A program made the translations under genes and the position numbers. From NCBI RefSeq assembly GCF_001639065.2, contig NZ_LQXO02000005.1, positions 186,001 to 250,000 on the forward strand: 64,000 bases of DNA, read 5' to 3'. Below the pieces are notes generated by a model. The model had not been told where the DNA came from. It made no database searches and saw only the letters and a list, made by a program, of their open reading frames with translations. Below, one piece after another: positions 17,196-25,573 of the stretch. The first letter of the stretch is position 1, and every line of letters begins with the position of its first letter. The stretch comes from Vibrio barjaei (GTDB lineage Bacteria; Pseudomonadota; Gammaproteobacteria; Enterobacterales; Vibrionaceae).

Positions 17196-18226
17196 AGGAT
17201 TTTCCCTTTCTGCTGGAATAATAAGTAGAGAAAGAAGGGCGCGCCGATAATGGCGGTCACGATCCCTACGGGTAACTCTGCTGGAGCAACCGCAACCCGA
17301 GCAAACATGTCAGCGGCGATCATCAGTAACGCCCCCAATAAGGCAGACAGTGGTAGCAAAGTGCGATGATCTGGGCCAGACAACATGCGTCCTAGATGTG
17401 GAATGACTAGCCCAATAAACCCAATCATGCCGGAGACACTCACGGTGACGCCTACCCCAACGGCAGTAAGCAAAATCAATTGACGTTTGAGTTTTTGAAC
17501 TGGGATACCAAGGTGTTTTGCTTCTGATTCCCCAAGAAGTAGAGCATTTAACGACATTGGTTTTTTATAGAAAAAGTAAAACAACCCGATAAGTGTAACG
17601 GCTGACAAAGCAATTTTGCCCCAAGTTGCTCCTGCTAATGAGCCCATTGACCATAAGGAAAGATCGCGCAACATTTGATCGTCGGCAACGAAGTTAAGAA
17701 AACCGATACCAGCACCAGAAAGTGCGCTAATAGCCACCCCAGCAAGTAACATAATAGTTACCGACGTTCCGAATTTGCTAGTGCCAAGTTTGTATACGAG
17801 CAGAGTTGTCAGTGCGCCACCAAAAAACGCGAAAACAGGCACGACGGCTAAAGCCATAAACTGAGGAAAGTCAACTCCGATTATTGAAAAACCTACAATC
17901 GCAATCGCTCCGCCAAGAGAAGCTCCGGCCGAGACACCTATAATACCTGGCTCCGCAAGTGGGTTTCGAAACAAACCCTGCATGACCGTCCCACTTACAG
18001 CCAAAATAGCCCCAACAAACATACAAAGCATGGTTCGTGGTAATCGGATATCGTGAATAATCAGATTGATATGCGGGGCTAGGGTATTACTTCGACTGGT
18101 GAGCGCAATAACGCTGTCCATAATGGTAATATTCATTGGACCAACTGTTATCGAGTAAACAGCAGAAAAGAAGAGTAAAACTGCGAAGCCGCCGAAAACG
18201 TAGGTATTAGAGAACCGTCTTAACAT
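17192..18226 (-). CDS. hutC: Heme ABC transporter permease HutC
   Basis: 344-residue FecCD/BtuC-family permease with about ten helices and typical motifs (MQGLFRNPLAEPGIIGVSAGA near residue 85, split here by the family's GxxLA turn; FIGLVIPHLGRML near 275). It forms the heme channel with HutD, loaded by HutB. It overlaps hutD by 4 bases. Confidence 0.95.
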   Translation of the reverse strand: MLRRFSNTYVFGGFAVLLFFSAVYSITVGPMNITIMDSVIALTSRSNTLAPHINLIIHDIRLPRTMLCMFVGAILAVSGTVMQGLFRNPLAEPGIIGVSAGASLGGAIAIVGFSIIGVDFPQFMALAVVPVFAFFGGALTTLLVYKLGTSKFGTSVTIMLLAGVAISALSGAGIGFLNFVADDQMLRDLSLWSMGSLAGATWGKIALSAVTLIGLFYFFYKKPMSLNALLLGESEAKHLGIPVQKLKRQLILLTAVGVGVTVSVSGMIGFIGLVIPHLGRMLSGPDHRTLLPLSALLGALLMIAADMFARVAVAPAELPVGIVTAIIGAPFFLYLLFQQKGKIL

Positions 18227-18288
18227 AAAAGTTGAATATCTCTTTCAAAGGTCACAGCGTGGCGGCAAACACCACGCTGTTATGGTGA

Positions 18289-19143
18289 TTATGGATAAAG
18301 TATTTCGTTAATGCGTTTGGCTTCCGCCAAGCTCTTGAGACCTAATCCACCGACAAGGGCATGACCATCAATCGTCACTATGTCACCATTTTTCCCTGCT
18401 GGAGTTGCGGCTAACAGAGGGAGCGCTTTTAATACCGCATCGATTCCGCCCATTTTCTCGTAGCTTCTACCGCTCACAAGAATCACATCAGGTTGCATTT
18501 CTAGCATGGCTTCATTAGATAGCGGTTTGTACGAATCAATTTGGCTAGCCGCTGGATTGATACCTCCCGCAAGCTTAATGATGGCGTCTGGAGTAGTACC
18601 ATTACCTGCAACGTTAGCTGGGCGTCCTTCGTGAATCAGAAGGAATAGCACTTTTTTCATGTTGGATTGACTAGGCTGGTTACTGCTGAGTGCCTCCACT
18701 TGCTGAGCTACTTTTTCTTTTAGTTCACCAACCTTTGCTTCGCTGTTAGTTAGCTTGGCTATCTGGTCGATACGATGATTCAGCCCTTCGATGGTTGAAG
18801 ACGTATCGACCACCTCAACCTCAACACCCACACGACTTAGCTGGTCGAGGGCTGGTTTTGGTCCCATCTCATCGGAACCAATAACCAGAGTCGGTTCTAG
18901 TGCCAATAGTCCTTCCGCAGAAAGAGCACGATGGTAGCCAACCTTAGGAATAGTGGTTCCCTCTGGCGTAACACTTGTTACATCAACCCCCACGAGTTTA
19001 GATTGAGCATCCAGCGCGTAAATCAGCTCAGTTACGGATGCGCCAGCGCTGACGATTTTTTCTGCTGCAGTTGCGCTAAAGAAAACCGCAGGAATAGTGG
19101 AAAGTGTGCCAACCAACATAAGGTTTTTAAGCGTTTTGTTCAT
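18289..19143 (-). CDS. hutB: Periplasmic heme-binding protein HutB
   Basis: 284-residue cluster A-III substrate-binding protein of the HmuT type. The signal peptide ends near FSATAAEK. The mature protein begins with the family pattern IVSAGASVTELIYALDAQ, and a conserved YHRALSAEGLLALEPTLVIG segment includes the tyrosine that in HmuT relatives ligates heme. It receives heme from TonB-dependent receptors in the periplasm and delivers it to HutCD. Confidence 0.94.
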   Translation of the reverse strand: MNKTLKNLMLVGTLSTIPAVFFSATAAEKIVSAGASVTELIYALDAQSKLVGVDVTSVTPEGTTIPKVGYHRALSAEGLLALEPTLVIGSDEMGPKPALDQLSRVGVEVEVVDTSSTIEGLNHRIDQIAKLTNSEAKVGELKEKVAQQVEALSSNQPSQSNMKKVLFLLIHEGRPANVAGNGTTPDAIIKLAGGINPAASQIDSYKPLSNEAMLEMQPDVILVSGRSYEKMGGIDAVLKALPLLAATPAGKNGDIVTIDGHALVGGLGLKSLAEAKRINEILYP

Positions 19144-19188
19144 TGAATAGTCCTTGTTAACTGGTGTGATTCTTAACTTGAATCATTA

Positions 19189-19605
19189 TTAGTCTGTTGG
19201 TTCGTCGGTGAGCAATTGGGTCGCTGATATACCGTTCTCTTGCATAAAAGCAAGTAGTTGCACGAGATGTTGAACGTCTGCCGTTTTCTCAGCTCCAATA
19301 ATGATTGGACTTTTGCTTGAACTGGATTGTTCGAGTAAGGCCAATTTGAAGTTTTCCCAGTCGATATAATGTTTACCATCTATAGCCCAATAGGGTTCTT
19401 GAGCCAGAATGTTGACGGTAATGGACTGCGTATCTACCTCAGAAACGGCAGAAGACTCGGTAGTGGGTAAGTCGACTTGCAGTGACTCTAAACGAACAGA
19501 TGCCGTCAACATCAGAAAAACCATAACGACGAAGATGATGTCGAGAAGTGGGGTCAAATCTGGATAGAGCGAACTCTGCTGGTGGTTTTGGCTGACTTTA
19601 ATCAT
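19189..19605 (-). CDS. exbD1: TonB-system proton channel protein ExbD1
   Basis: 138 residues with one N-terminal transmembrane helix containing the essential aspartate (LTPLLDIIFVVMVFLM) and a periplasmic domain. Together with ExbB1 it uses the proton gradient to energise TonB1. Its start overlaps exbB1 by 8 bases. Confidence 0.94.
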   Translation of the reverse strand: MIKVSQNHQQSSLYPDLTPLLDIIFVVMVFLMLTASVRLESLQVDLPTTESSAVSEVDTQSITVNILAQEPYWAIDGKHYIDWENFKLALLEQSSSSKSPIIIGAEKTADVQHLVQLLAFMQENGISATQLLTDEPTD

Positions 19606-20296
19606 GTGCCGCTCTCGCTGGCAGTTTATCGATATTGTCTACAACGAGTGGATCTTTATCAGAGTGCTGCATTTCCACGCCTTCTAACCATAAGTTAACG
19701 TAGTTAAGAGTGTGCTCAAGTTTGGCAACAATTCTGTCAGCCCAAAGCCCAATGAGTTGTGAACCTGCGATAGCAGGTAGTGCAATGATGAGACCTGCCG
19801 CAGTGGTTCTCATGGCCAGCCCAAGACCGTCAGCCAGATCATTCGGGGTGACGTTACCAGAGGCAGCCGCGATACCTTTGAACATCTCAATCAGACCTAG
19901 CACAGTACCAAGAAGGCCTAGAAGCGGGCTGATAACACCTATCAATCCTAAAATGCGTAGTCCAGAGTGGAGTTGGTGACGTTTATCTTGCAGCCAGATG
20001 GAAGCAGCGTCTTCTCGAAGTGATTTGGCAAATGAGTGGTGTGCGAGGAGCATTGCCACTCCTTTGTAAAGAAGCGGGCGTTTCTGAACTAAATCTTTCG
20101 CCAGTGCTTCGATCTCTTTTTCGTTTACCGGAGATGCTTGATTGAGCTCTTGTCGAATAGCACTCTTTCCTACACCACTACTAATAGCGATTTGAAATAG
20201 ACGCTCGATGACGATCATTGCGGTTAAGGCAGAGCAGATGATAAGTGGCCATGCCATCAAGCCAAGTTGCTCTTCGAGATAATGCAGTTGTTCCAT
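19598..20296 (-). CDS. exbB1: TonB-system protein ExbB1
   Basis: 232-residue MotA/TolQ/ExbB-family membrane protein with three helices. The conserved GLIGVISPLLGLLGTVLGLIE and the following AMRTTAAGLIIALPA segments form the channel core. It is two bases after tonB1 and overlaps exbD1, so the three are translationally linked. Confidence 0.94.
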   Translation of the reverse strand: MEQLHYLEEQLGLMAWPLIICSALTAMIVIERLFQIAISSGVGKSAIRQELNQASPVNEKEIEALAKDLVQKRPLLYKGVAMLLAHHSFAKSLREDAASIWLQDKRHQLHSGLRILGLIGVISPLLGLLGTVLGLIEMFKGIAAASGNVTPNDLADGLGLAMRTTAAGLIIALPAIAGSQLIGLWADRIVAKLEHTLNYVNLWLEGVEMQHSDKDPLVVDNIDKLPARAAHD

Positions 20297-20298
20297 GA

Positions 20299-21057
20299 TT
20301 AATCCAATTTAAAACGAACGGGTATTTGAATTCGATGTGCCATCGCCACACCGTTGACAGTATGTGTAGAGAATTGCCATTGTTTGATAGCGTCGAGCGC
20401 AGATTTATCTAAGATAGTCGCGCCAGAAGAGGAGATAAGCACCTGTTTTACTTGACGACCTTTTTCATCTAGCCAAATTTCGTACGTTGCAACACCTTCA
20501 ATGCCACGTTTACGGGCAATACGTGGGTAGCGCGGTTGCACTGGTTTTGATAGAAACGCTGGTTCAGTCACCAAAATGGGTTCGCTGCTGACACCACTGT
20601 TTACGACCGCTTTAGGCGCACTGTCAGAGTTAGATGGTGTTTTATCTACTTTCTTCTCTGCGGTTTTCTGTGGCTTTAGTGGTTTGGTTTTTTCTTGCTT
20701 CACCACCTTTTCGACAGGCTTTTTCTGAACGGCCGGTTTAGGTTGAGGCTTCTTAACCACTTTCTTCGGTTCAGGTTTCTTAACGGGTTGCGGCTTCTTT
20801 TTCACCACCTCTTTCTTAACCACTCCGGGTGCTGTTTCATTCGCTACCGGTTTTTCTTGCGGCGTAGGCTTTGTTTTTTGCTGTTCGGCAGGCTTCTCAG
20901 CGGACGGTGCTTTTGGAGCGACAAAGTTAAGAGAAACTGATTGAGAAGTGCTTCCGGAAGGCATAGCAAATACTTGTTGTTCTTTATAAGCCAACATCAA
21001 GCTCATATGTAAGGCAACAGAAACAACGCCAGTAACAACATAGCGGGTAATATTCAC
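20299..21057 (-). CDS. tonB1: TonB1 energy transducer
   Basis: 252 residues: an N-terminal signal-anchor, a long proline/lysine-rich periplasm-spanning segment (about residues 55-145, with many KKPxPKK units), and a C-terminal TonB domain (QPRYPRIARKRGIEGVATYE, GATILDKSALDAIKQWQF). It couples the ExbBD proton motor to outer membrane heme and siderophore receptors. It is the first gene of the operon and is divergent from hutW across a Fur-type region. Confidence 0.94.
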   Translation of the reverse strand: MNITRYVVTGVVSVALHMSLMLAYKEQQVFAMPSGSTSQSVSLNFVAPKAPSAEKPAEQQKTKPTPQEKPVANETAPGVVKKEVVKKKPQPVKKPEPKKVVKKPQPKPAVQKKPVEKVVKQEKTKPLKPQKTAEKKVDKTPSNSDSAPKAVVNSGVSSEPILVTEPAFLSKPVQPRYPRIARKRGIEGVATYEIWLDEKGRQVKQVLISSSGATILDKSALDAIKQWQFSTHTVNGVAMAHRIQIPVRFKLD

Positions 21058-21121
21058 AACAACTCCAGCCTATCCCTCAAATCAATTCACAACTGAGATT
21101 ATGTATCACAATGAAAATAAG

Positions 21122-21170
21122 ATCAATTATCAATTGCATTATCATTTAAGTCTATTTATGATCATTTAAG
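21122..21170. promoter_or_regulatory. Fur-type operator region, tonB1/hutW
   Basis: Read on the minus strand, the segment 21122-21148 contains two GATAAT hexamers in an AT-rich Fur-like array (best 19-mer about 13 of 19 to consensus by eye). A direct repeat ATCATTTAAG occurs at 21141-21150 and 21161-21170, exactly 20 bp apart. Iron repression of this divergent promoter is established in V. cholerae, which supports the reading. Confidence 0.6.
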
Positions 21171-21221
21171 TTTTGGAACAGCCCTTTATTTTACGGGCTT
21201 TGAACTCTTTTGAGACTAGTT

Positions 21222-22649
21222 ATGAAAATTGACTTGAATCAATTAAATGATTCTCATTTTGGTATATCGACGCCGGATCCACTCCGTTTTGCATTCAATA
21301 AAAAGTCATCTCCTCATGCCGGAGGAATGTCGATGCCAATCGCTGCTGAGCAGCAATCTCAGATTTTTGAGAACATCACGTCTACTTCTGTGTCTAAAGC
21401 AAATAAGCGGTGTCTCTATATCCATATCCCGTTTTGTCGGGTCAGATGTACATTCTGTAATTTTTTTCAAAACGCCGCGAGTCGCCAGCTTGTTGATGAC
21501 TATTTCGAGGCTCTATTAAAGGAGATAGAAATAAAGTCCCGTTTGGCGTGGACGCAATCTGGATTATTTCACGCTGTGTATATCGGTGGGGGAACGCCTA
21601 CGGACTTGTCGCCAGATCAGGTAGAGATACTCGGCAAAACTATTCGTTCTTCATTTCCGTTGTCTAGTGATTGTGAAATAACGCTTGAAGGTCGAACCAA
21701 CCGTTTCACAGATGAGATGTTTGATAAAGCACTTGAAGGAGGCTTCAACCGTTTTTCGTTCGGAATTCAGAGCTTTGACACGAAAGTTCGCCGTAGCGCC
21801 AAGCGATTGGATGACCGTGAAGTCGTGCTGGAGCGAGTTGCTGCGCTAAGTGCAAGGGACGAGGCTCCTATAATTATCGATTTGCTTTACGGACTTCCAT
21901 ACCAAACCTTGGATGTGTTTGAGCAAGACTTACAAGACTTTTTGGATACGGGAGCACATGGCGCGGATCTTTATCAGTTAGTGGTTGGTGGTAGTGCACC
22001 GATGCTAAACATGGTCGAGAGAGGAAGAATACCAGCGCCGGCAACAACCCCGGACAAAGCCAGTATGTACGAACGTGGTGTTGCCTTTATGGATAAGCAT
22101 CATATTAAACAACTGAGTGTTAACCATTGGGCTCGCGACAATCGTGAACGTAGTCAATATAACAGCTTGGCGAAAACTTATGCGGAGGTATTACCTGTTG
22201 GTTGCGGTGCGGGTGGCAACATTGGTGGCTATGGGTTGATGCATCACCGCTCACTTGATGCGTATATGGACGCAATGAAGAGTGGTCGTTCTATGATAGC
22301 GATGATGGTGAAACAAGGGCCGACTGAGTCCATCAATGCGGCACTCAAAGCGGGCTTTGATAGTGGTGTTGTACGTCGCAGCACACTACCAAGTTTCAAA
22401 GGACAGAATACATTCGAGCTGCTTAAACCATTATTTGCTATTTGGAGTAGAAATGGATTGGTGGAGCTAGAACAAGATTATCTGGTGCTGACTCTAGCTG
22501 GCAGTTTTTGGGCTGTGACGCTCGCACAGGGCGCCATTGAAGCGATTAATACGTTGAGCCCTCGTAAAAGTATGAACACACATCCGCATGGTCATGGTCA
22601 TGGCCATGGTCAAAGTGGCAAAGGACATCCATCGAAGATGGTCTCTTAG
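21222..22649 (+). CDS. hutW: Radical SAM heme utilization protein HutW
   Basis: About 475 residues, related to ChuW and HemN. The radical-SAM motif CRVRCTFCNF is present near residue 70, followed by YIGGGTPTDLSPDQ and GRTNRFTDEMF. ChuW-class enzymes open heme anaerobically by a radical methylation that releases iron. The ATG at 21222 is preferred to a TTG at 21210. The C-terminus carries an odd HPHGHGHGHGQSGKGHP tail that may bind metal or heme. It is the first gene of hutWXZ. Confidence 0.93.
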   Translation: MKIDLNQLNDSHFGISTPDPLRFAFNKKSSPHAGGMSMPIAAEQQSQIFENITSTSVSKANKRCLYIHIPFCRVRCTFCNFFQNAASRQLVDDYFEALLKEIEIKSRLAWTQSGLFHAVYIGGGTPTDLSPDQVEILGKTIRSSFPLSSDCEITLEGRTNRFTDEMFDKALEGGFNRFSFGIQSFDTKVRRSAKRLDDREVVLERVAALSARDEAPIIIDLLYGLPYQTLDVFEQDLQDFLDTGAHGADLYQLVVGGSAPMLNMVERGRIPAPATTPDKASMYERGVAFMDKHHIKQLSVNHWARDNRERSQYNSLAKTYAEVLPVGCGAGGNIGGYGLMHHRSLDAYMDAMKSGRSMIAMMVKQGPTESINAALKAGFDSGVVRRSTLPSFKGQNTFELLKPLFAIWSRNGLVELEQDYLVLTLAGSFWAVTLAQGAIEAINTLSPRKSMNTHPHGHGHGHGQSGKGHPSKMVS

Positions 22650-22684
22650 CTTGTAAATATTGGAAACCTATCACGGAAAATAAA

Positions 22685-23194
22685 ATGTTAAAAAGTTTAA
22701 AACAGCAAGTTGCTGAGATACTGGAACAAGAACCGTCACTATTGCCAGCGGCTATTGCTGAGAAGCTCCACGTGACCGAATGTGACGTTGTTTGTGCACT
22801 GCCAGACGAGATGGTTGCTATTGCAGAGGGCAGCGTTGCACAGGAGCTCCTGGAATCATTAACAACTTGGGGCCCTGTGACGACAATTGTTCATTCGTTC
22901 GGCTCAATCTTTGAAGTAAAAGCGCCGTTCCCTAAAGGTAAAGTTGCTCGAGGTTATTACAACCTGATGGGCAAGGAAGGGGAACTTCATGGACATTTGA
23001 AGCTCGACTTAATTACTAAAGTGGCTTTAGTGAGCAAACCTTTTATGGGCAGCGAAAGCCACTATTTTGGATTCTTCGATGAAACAGGTCATAACGTGTT
23101 TAAGGTTTACCTAGGTCGTGACAAGAAGCGAGTCCTATTTCCTGAGCAGGTAGAACAATTTAACACTCTTAAGCAAAGGCTATCTAGCCAGTAA
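22685..23194 (+). CDS. hutX: Heme utilization cystosolic carrier protein HutX
   Basis: 169-residue HutX/ChuX family protein. It begins with a helical N-terminus, and the core includes VTTIVHSFGSIFEVKAPFPKG and a HLKLDLI strand typical of the family. HutX binds incoming heme in the cytoplasm and hands it to HutZ. It is 35 bases after hutW. Confidence 0.93.
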   Translation: MLKSLKQQVAEILEQEPSLLPAAIAEKLHVTECDVVCALPDEMVAIAEGSVAQELLESLTTWGPVTTIVHSFGSIFEVKAPFPKGKVARGYYNLMGKEGELHGHLKLDLITKVALVSKPFMGSESHYFGFFDETGHNVFKVYLGRDKKRVLFPEQVEQFNTLKQRLSSQ

Positions 23195-23253
23195 ACGCTC
23201 AACCAAAATTCAAATTTAAAATTATAATTATTAGAGAAAGTGAGGAATTCAAC

Positions 23254-23790
23254 ATGGATCAACAAGTTAAGCAAGAACGCTTACAAGGTCGACTTGGGCC
23301 AGAAATCAAAGAGTTTCGTCAAGAACGTAAAACCATTCAATTGGCAACGGTAGATGAAGAGGGGCGACCAAACGTCAGTTATGCGCCTTACGTCCAAAAT
23401 CAGGATGGATACTTTGTTCTGATCTCTCAGATTGCTCGTCATGCTCGCAACCTTGAGAAAAATCCTAATGTATCCTTAATGATGATTGAAGATGAAAGCG
23501 ACAGTAAACAGCTTTTTGCACGTAAACGACTGACGTTTGACGCTGTAGCGTCCATTGTCGAGCGCGATACTGAGCAATGGCAAGCTGTTATTGCTCAAAT
23601 GCAAGATCGATTTGGTGAAATCATTGATGGTTTAAGTCAACTACAAGACTTCATTCTGTTTAACTTGAAGGCTGAACAAGGTCTTTTTGTGAAAGGCTTT
23701 GGGCAGGCATATCAAGTGTCTGGCGATGACCTTGTTGATTTTGTCCATCTTCAAGAAGGTCATCGTAAAGTCGAAAAATCTAAAGCTTAA
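23254..23790 (+). CDS. hutZ: Heme-degrading protein HutZ
   Basis: 178-residue split-barrel (PNPOx-like) protein of the HugZ/HutZ family. It contains YAPYVQNQDGYFVLISQIARHARNL split by the family turn, and a C-terminal heme-ligating HLQEGHRKVE region. In V. cholerae HutZ cleaves heme oxidatively, releasing iron. It is the last gene of hutWXZ. GAGGAATTC provides the ribosome-binding site. Confidence 0.94.
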   Translation: MDQQVKQERLQGRLGPEIKEFRQERKTIQLATVDEEGRPNVSYAPYVQNQDGYFVLISQIARHARNLEKNPNVSLMMIEDESDSKQLFARKRLTFDAVASIVERDTEQWQAVIAQMQDRFGEIIDGLSQLQDFILFNLKAEQGLFVKGFGQAYQVSGDDLVDFVHLQEGHRKVEKSKA

Positions 23791-23808
23791 GCGACGAGAA
23801 AGTCGGCT

Positions 23809-24213
23809 CTAAATGAACGTTTGGTGTGAAATACCAGGATGATAGAGGGGCTGAATGACGTGCCCCTCGGGATCCTTACAATGAAAGCTCCGCGCTCCAT
23901 CGCTATGGTCGTGGGGCTCGTCCAATAGCGTCACGCCTCGCGCCTTCATAAATTCGTACCATTCTTGAAGCTCTTTCTTGCTGTTGACGATAAACCCAAA
24001 ATGGTCGACGCTGGTGGGTGAGCAGATCCGCTGAGTTTTTGCTCTTCCTAGCGATAGGTTATCGTTGCCACACGTTAGGTAAACCAAGTTTTCATTAGCT
24101 CTTCTTAACACATCCATACCCATGATATCGGTATAAAACGCTTCACACTCCTCAAACTTTTCCACTACTAACGCGATGTGTCTCATACCATTAAATGGAG
24201 ACGGTCTTTTCAT
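23809..24213 (-). CDS. VOC family protein
   Basis: 134-residue glyoxalase/bleomycin-resistance/dioxygenase-fold protein with two beta-alpha-beta-beta-beta units. Metal-site-type residues are seen in MRHIALVVE, VDHFGFIV and DPEGHVIQPLY. The substrate cannot be read from sequence. It is divergent from the ABM/YtoQ pair over a promoter containing a 12-bp palindrome. Confidence 0.85.
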   Translation of the reverse strand: MKRPSPFNGMRHIALVVEKFEECEAFYTDIMGMDVLRRANENLVYLTCGNDNLSLGRAKTQRICSPTSVDHFGFIVNSKKELQEWYEFMKARGVTLLDEPHDHSDGARSFHCKDPEGHVIQPLYHPGISHQTFI

Positions 24214-24246
24214 TCTTTACATCCTTTGTATTCTATTTTTAATTAA

Positions 24247-24258
24247 ATTGTATACAAT
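24247..24258. promoter_or_regulatory. Palindrome ATTGTATACAAT between VOC and ABM genes
   Basis: Perfect 12-bp palindrome containing TTGTATACAA, a form typical of FadR/FCD-type GntR operators. It lies 34 bases from the VOC start and 42 from the ABM start, so it could control both. No GntR gene of that subfamily is adjacent. Confidence 0.5.
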
Positions 24259-24299
24259 AAATGTATGTGATTTCAAATTCATGCCAAGGAGAGGGTAAG

Positions 24300-24611
24300 A
24301 TGTATTGTATTATTGTTCGAAATCGGGTGAAACAGGGTAGCGAGGAGTGCTATAAATCGGTAATGATGGAGAATGCTAAAGCCTCAGTGACAAACGAGCC
24401 TGAGTGTTATCGGTTTGACGTCATTCAAGATCAGGAAGCACCCCAAGATTTCTACCTATATGAAATCTACCAAGACCTGCACGCATTGCAGGTACATAAA
24501 CAGACATCGCATTACTTAGACAGTCGTAAATTGCTTGCAGATTTGGTGCTCGACACCACGGTGATAAGAGCCGATGTGATTGCGACAAACCCAGAAAACA
24601 AGGAAATATAA
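24300..24611 (+). CDS. ABM-domain protein (putative quinol monooxygenase)
   Basis: 103-residue antibiotic-biosynthesis-monooxygenase fold protein: MYCIIVRNRVKQGSEECY, FDVIQDQEAPQDFYLYEIYQD, HKQTSHY. Family members act as cofactor-free monooxygenases on quinols or as isomerases such as LsrG. The ATG at 24300 follows AGGAGAGGG; an upstream ATG at 24261 lacks a good site. The stop overlaps the ytoQ start (TAATG). Confidence 0.8.
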   Translation: MYCIIVRNRVKQGSEECYKSVMMENAKASVTNEPECYRFDVIQDQEAPQDFYLYEIYQDLHALQVHKQTSHYLDSRKLLADLVLDTTVIRADVIATNPENKEI

Positions 24612-25051
24612 TGAGTTGGAAAGTGTATTTGAGCGGAGAGATTCATACCGACTGGCGTGAACAAATCATCGCAGGTGCCGCAGAGCTTAAGTTAGATATC
24701 GAGTTTTATTCCGCGAATACAGATCATGAATCTAGCGATGCAGCGGGCGATCACCTTAGATTTAACGACGTACAGTTTTGGCGCGATCATCAATCATCGA
24801 AAGTGAATGCGATTCGAACTAAAAACCTAATTAAACAATGCGATATTGGTGTAGTCAGGTTTGGCGATAAATACCGTCAATGGAATGCTGCCTTTGATGC
24901 CGGTATGCTGGCCGCGTTAGATAAACCATTTATTACTTTACACGACGAAGGGATTATTCATCCCCTTAAAGAGGTGGATGCCGCGGCGATGGCATGGGCT
25001 GAAACACCACAGCAGATAGTAGAGATTCTACGATACGTGACTAACAATTAA
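24611..25051 (+). CDS. ytoQ: YtoQ family protein
   Basis: 146 residues of the YtoQ family, distantly related to nucleoside 2-deoxyribosyltransferases: VYLSGEIHTDWREQI, then KQCDIGVVRFGDKYRQWNAAFDAG. The function is not established. It is translationally coupled to the ABM gene and ends at a strong hairpin. Confidence 0.85.
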   Translation: MSWKVYLSGEIHTDWREQIIAGAAELKLDIEFYSANTDHESSDAAGDHLRFNDVQFWRDHQSSKVNAIRTKNLIKQCDIGVVRFGDKYRQWNAAFDAGMLAALDKPFITLHDEGIIHPLKEVDAAAMAWAETPQQIVEILRYVTNN

Positions 25052-25063
25052 CGCCAGATAACG

Positions 25064-25110
25064 AAAAACGCACATTTTTCATTTAAAGAGTGAAAAAGTG
25101 TGCGTTTTTA
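25064..25110. terminator. Terminator after ytoQ
   Basis: Long A/T-flanked stem pairing AAAAACGCACA and following Ts (from 25064) with the complementary segment ending in TGTGCGTTTTT (to 25109), interrupted by one bulge. T-tracts lie on both strands, so it may also serve yjdM. Confidence 0.85.
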
Positions 25111-25170
25111 TTAGGCAATCTAGAAAACTGCTGATTTATCAGCTGTGATAGTAGTTTGTGTTATGGGGCA

Positions 25171-25503
25171 CTAGGCTTTTTTAACGAACTTTGCTGTCAC
25201 CATCATTTCACCGACACCATCCACCTTGCAATCAAGCTGATGGTCTTTACCATCGTTGATATTACGAACAACAGCTTTCGTGCCGATCTTGATGACCAGA
25301 GAGCTGCCTTTAACTTTAAGGTCTTTAATCATCGTCACCTTGTCACCAGCTTCCAATACTGCACCGTTCGAGTCTTTAACGATGATGGTATCTTCTGGCA
25401 CTTCATTAGGATTCCATTCATGAGCACATTCAGGGCAGATGAGCTGGCTTTGATCCTGATACACATACTCAGATTGACAGTTTGGGCAAGGAGGAAGAGA
25501 CAT
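25171..25503 (-). CDS. yjdM: Zinc-ribbon protein YjdM (PhnA family)
   Basis: 110 residues. The N-terminal zinc ribbon (CPNCQSEYVYQDQSQLICPEC) is followed by a PhnA-type beta domain (DSNGAVLEAGDKVTMIKDLKVKG). Despite the old name PhnA, the family is not shown to act in phosphonate use in E. coli. Stand-alone gene. Confidence 0.92.
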   Translation of the reverse strand: MSLPPCPNCQSEYVYQDQSQLICPECAHEWNPNEVPEDTIIVKDSNGAVLEAGDKVTMIKDLKVKGSSLVIKIGTKAVVRNINDGKDHQLDCKVDGVGEMMVTAKFVKKA

Positions 25504-25573
25504 AGTTAAATCCTGATTTCAGTATAGTTTGTGAGTATGGTAATAACTCTGCTGGTATGATGCGAGCAGTTTA

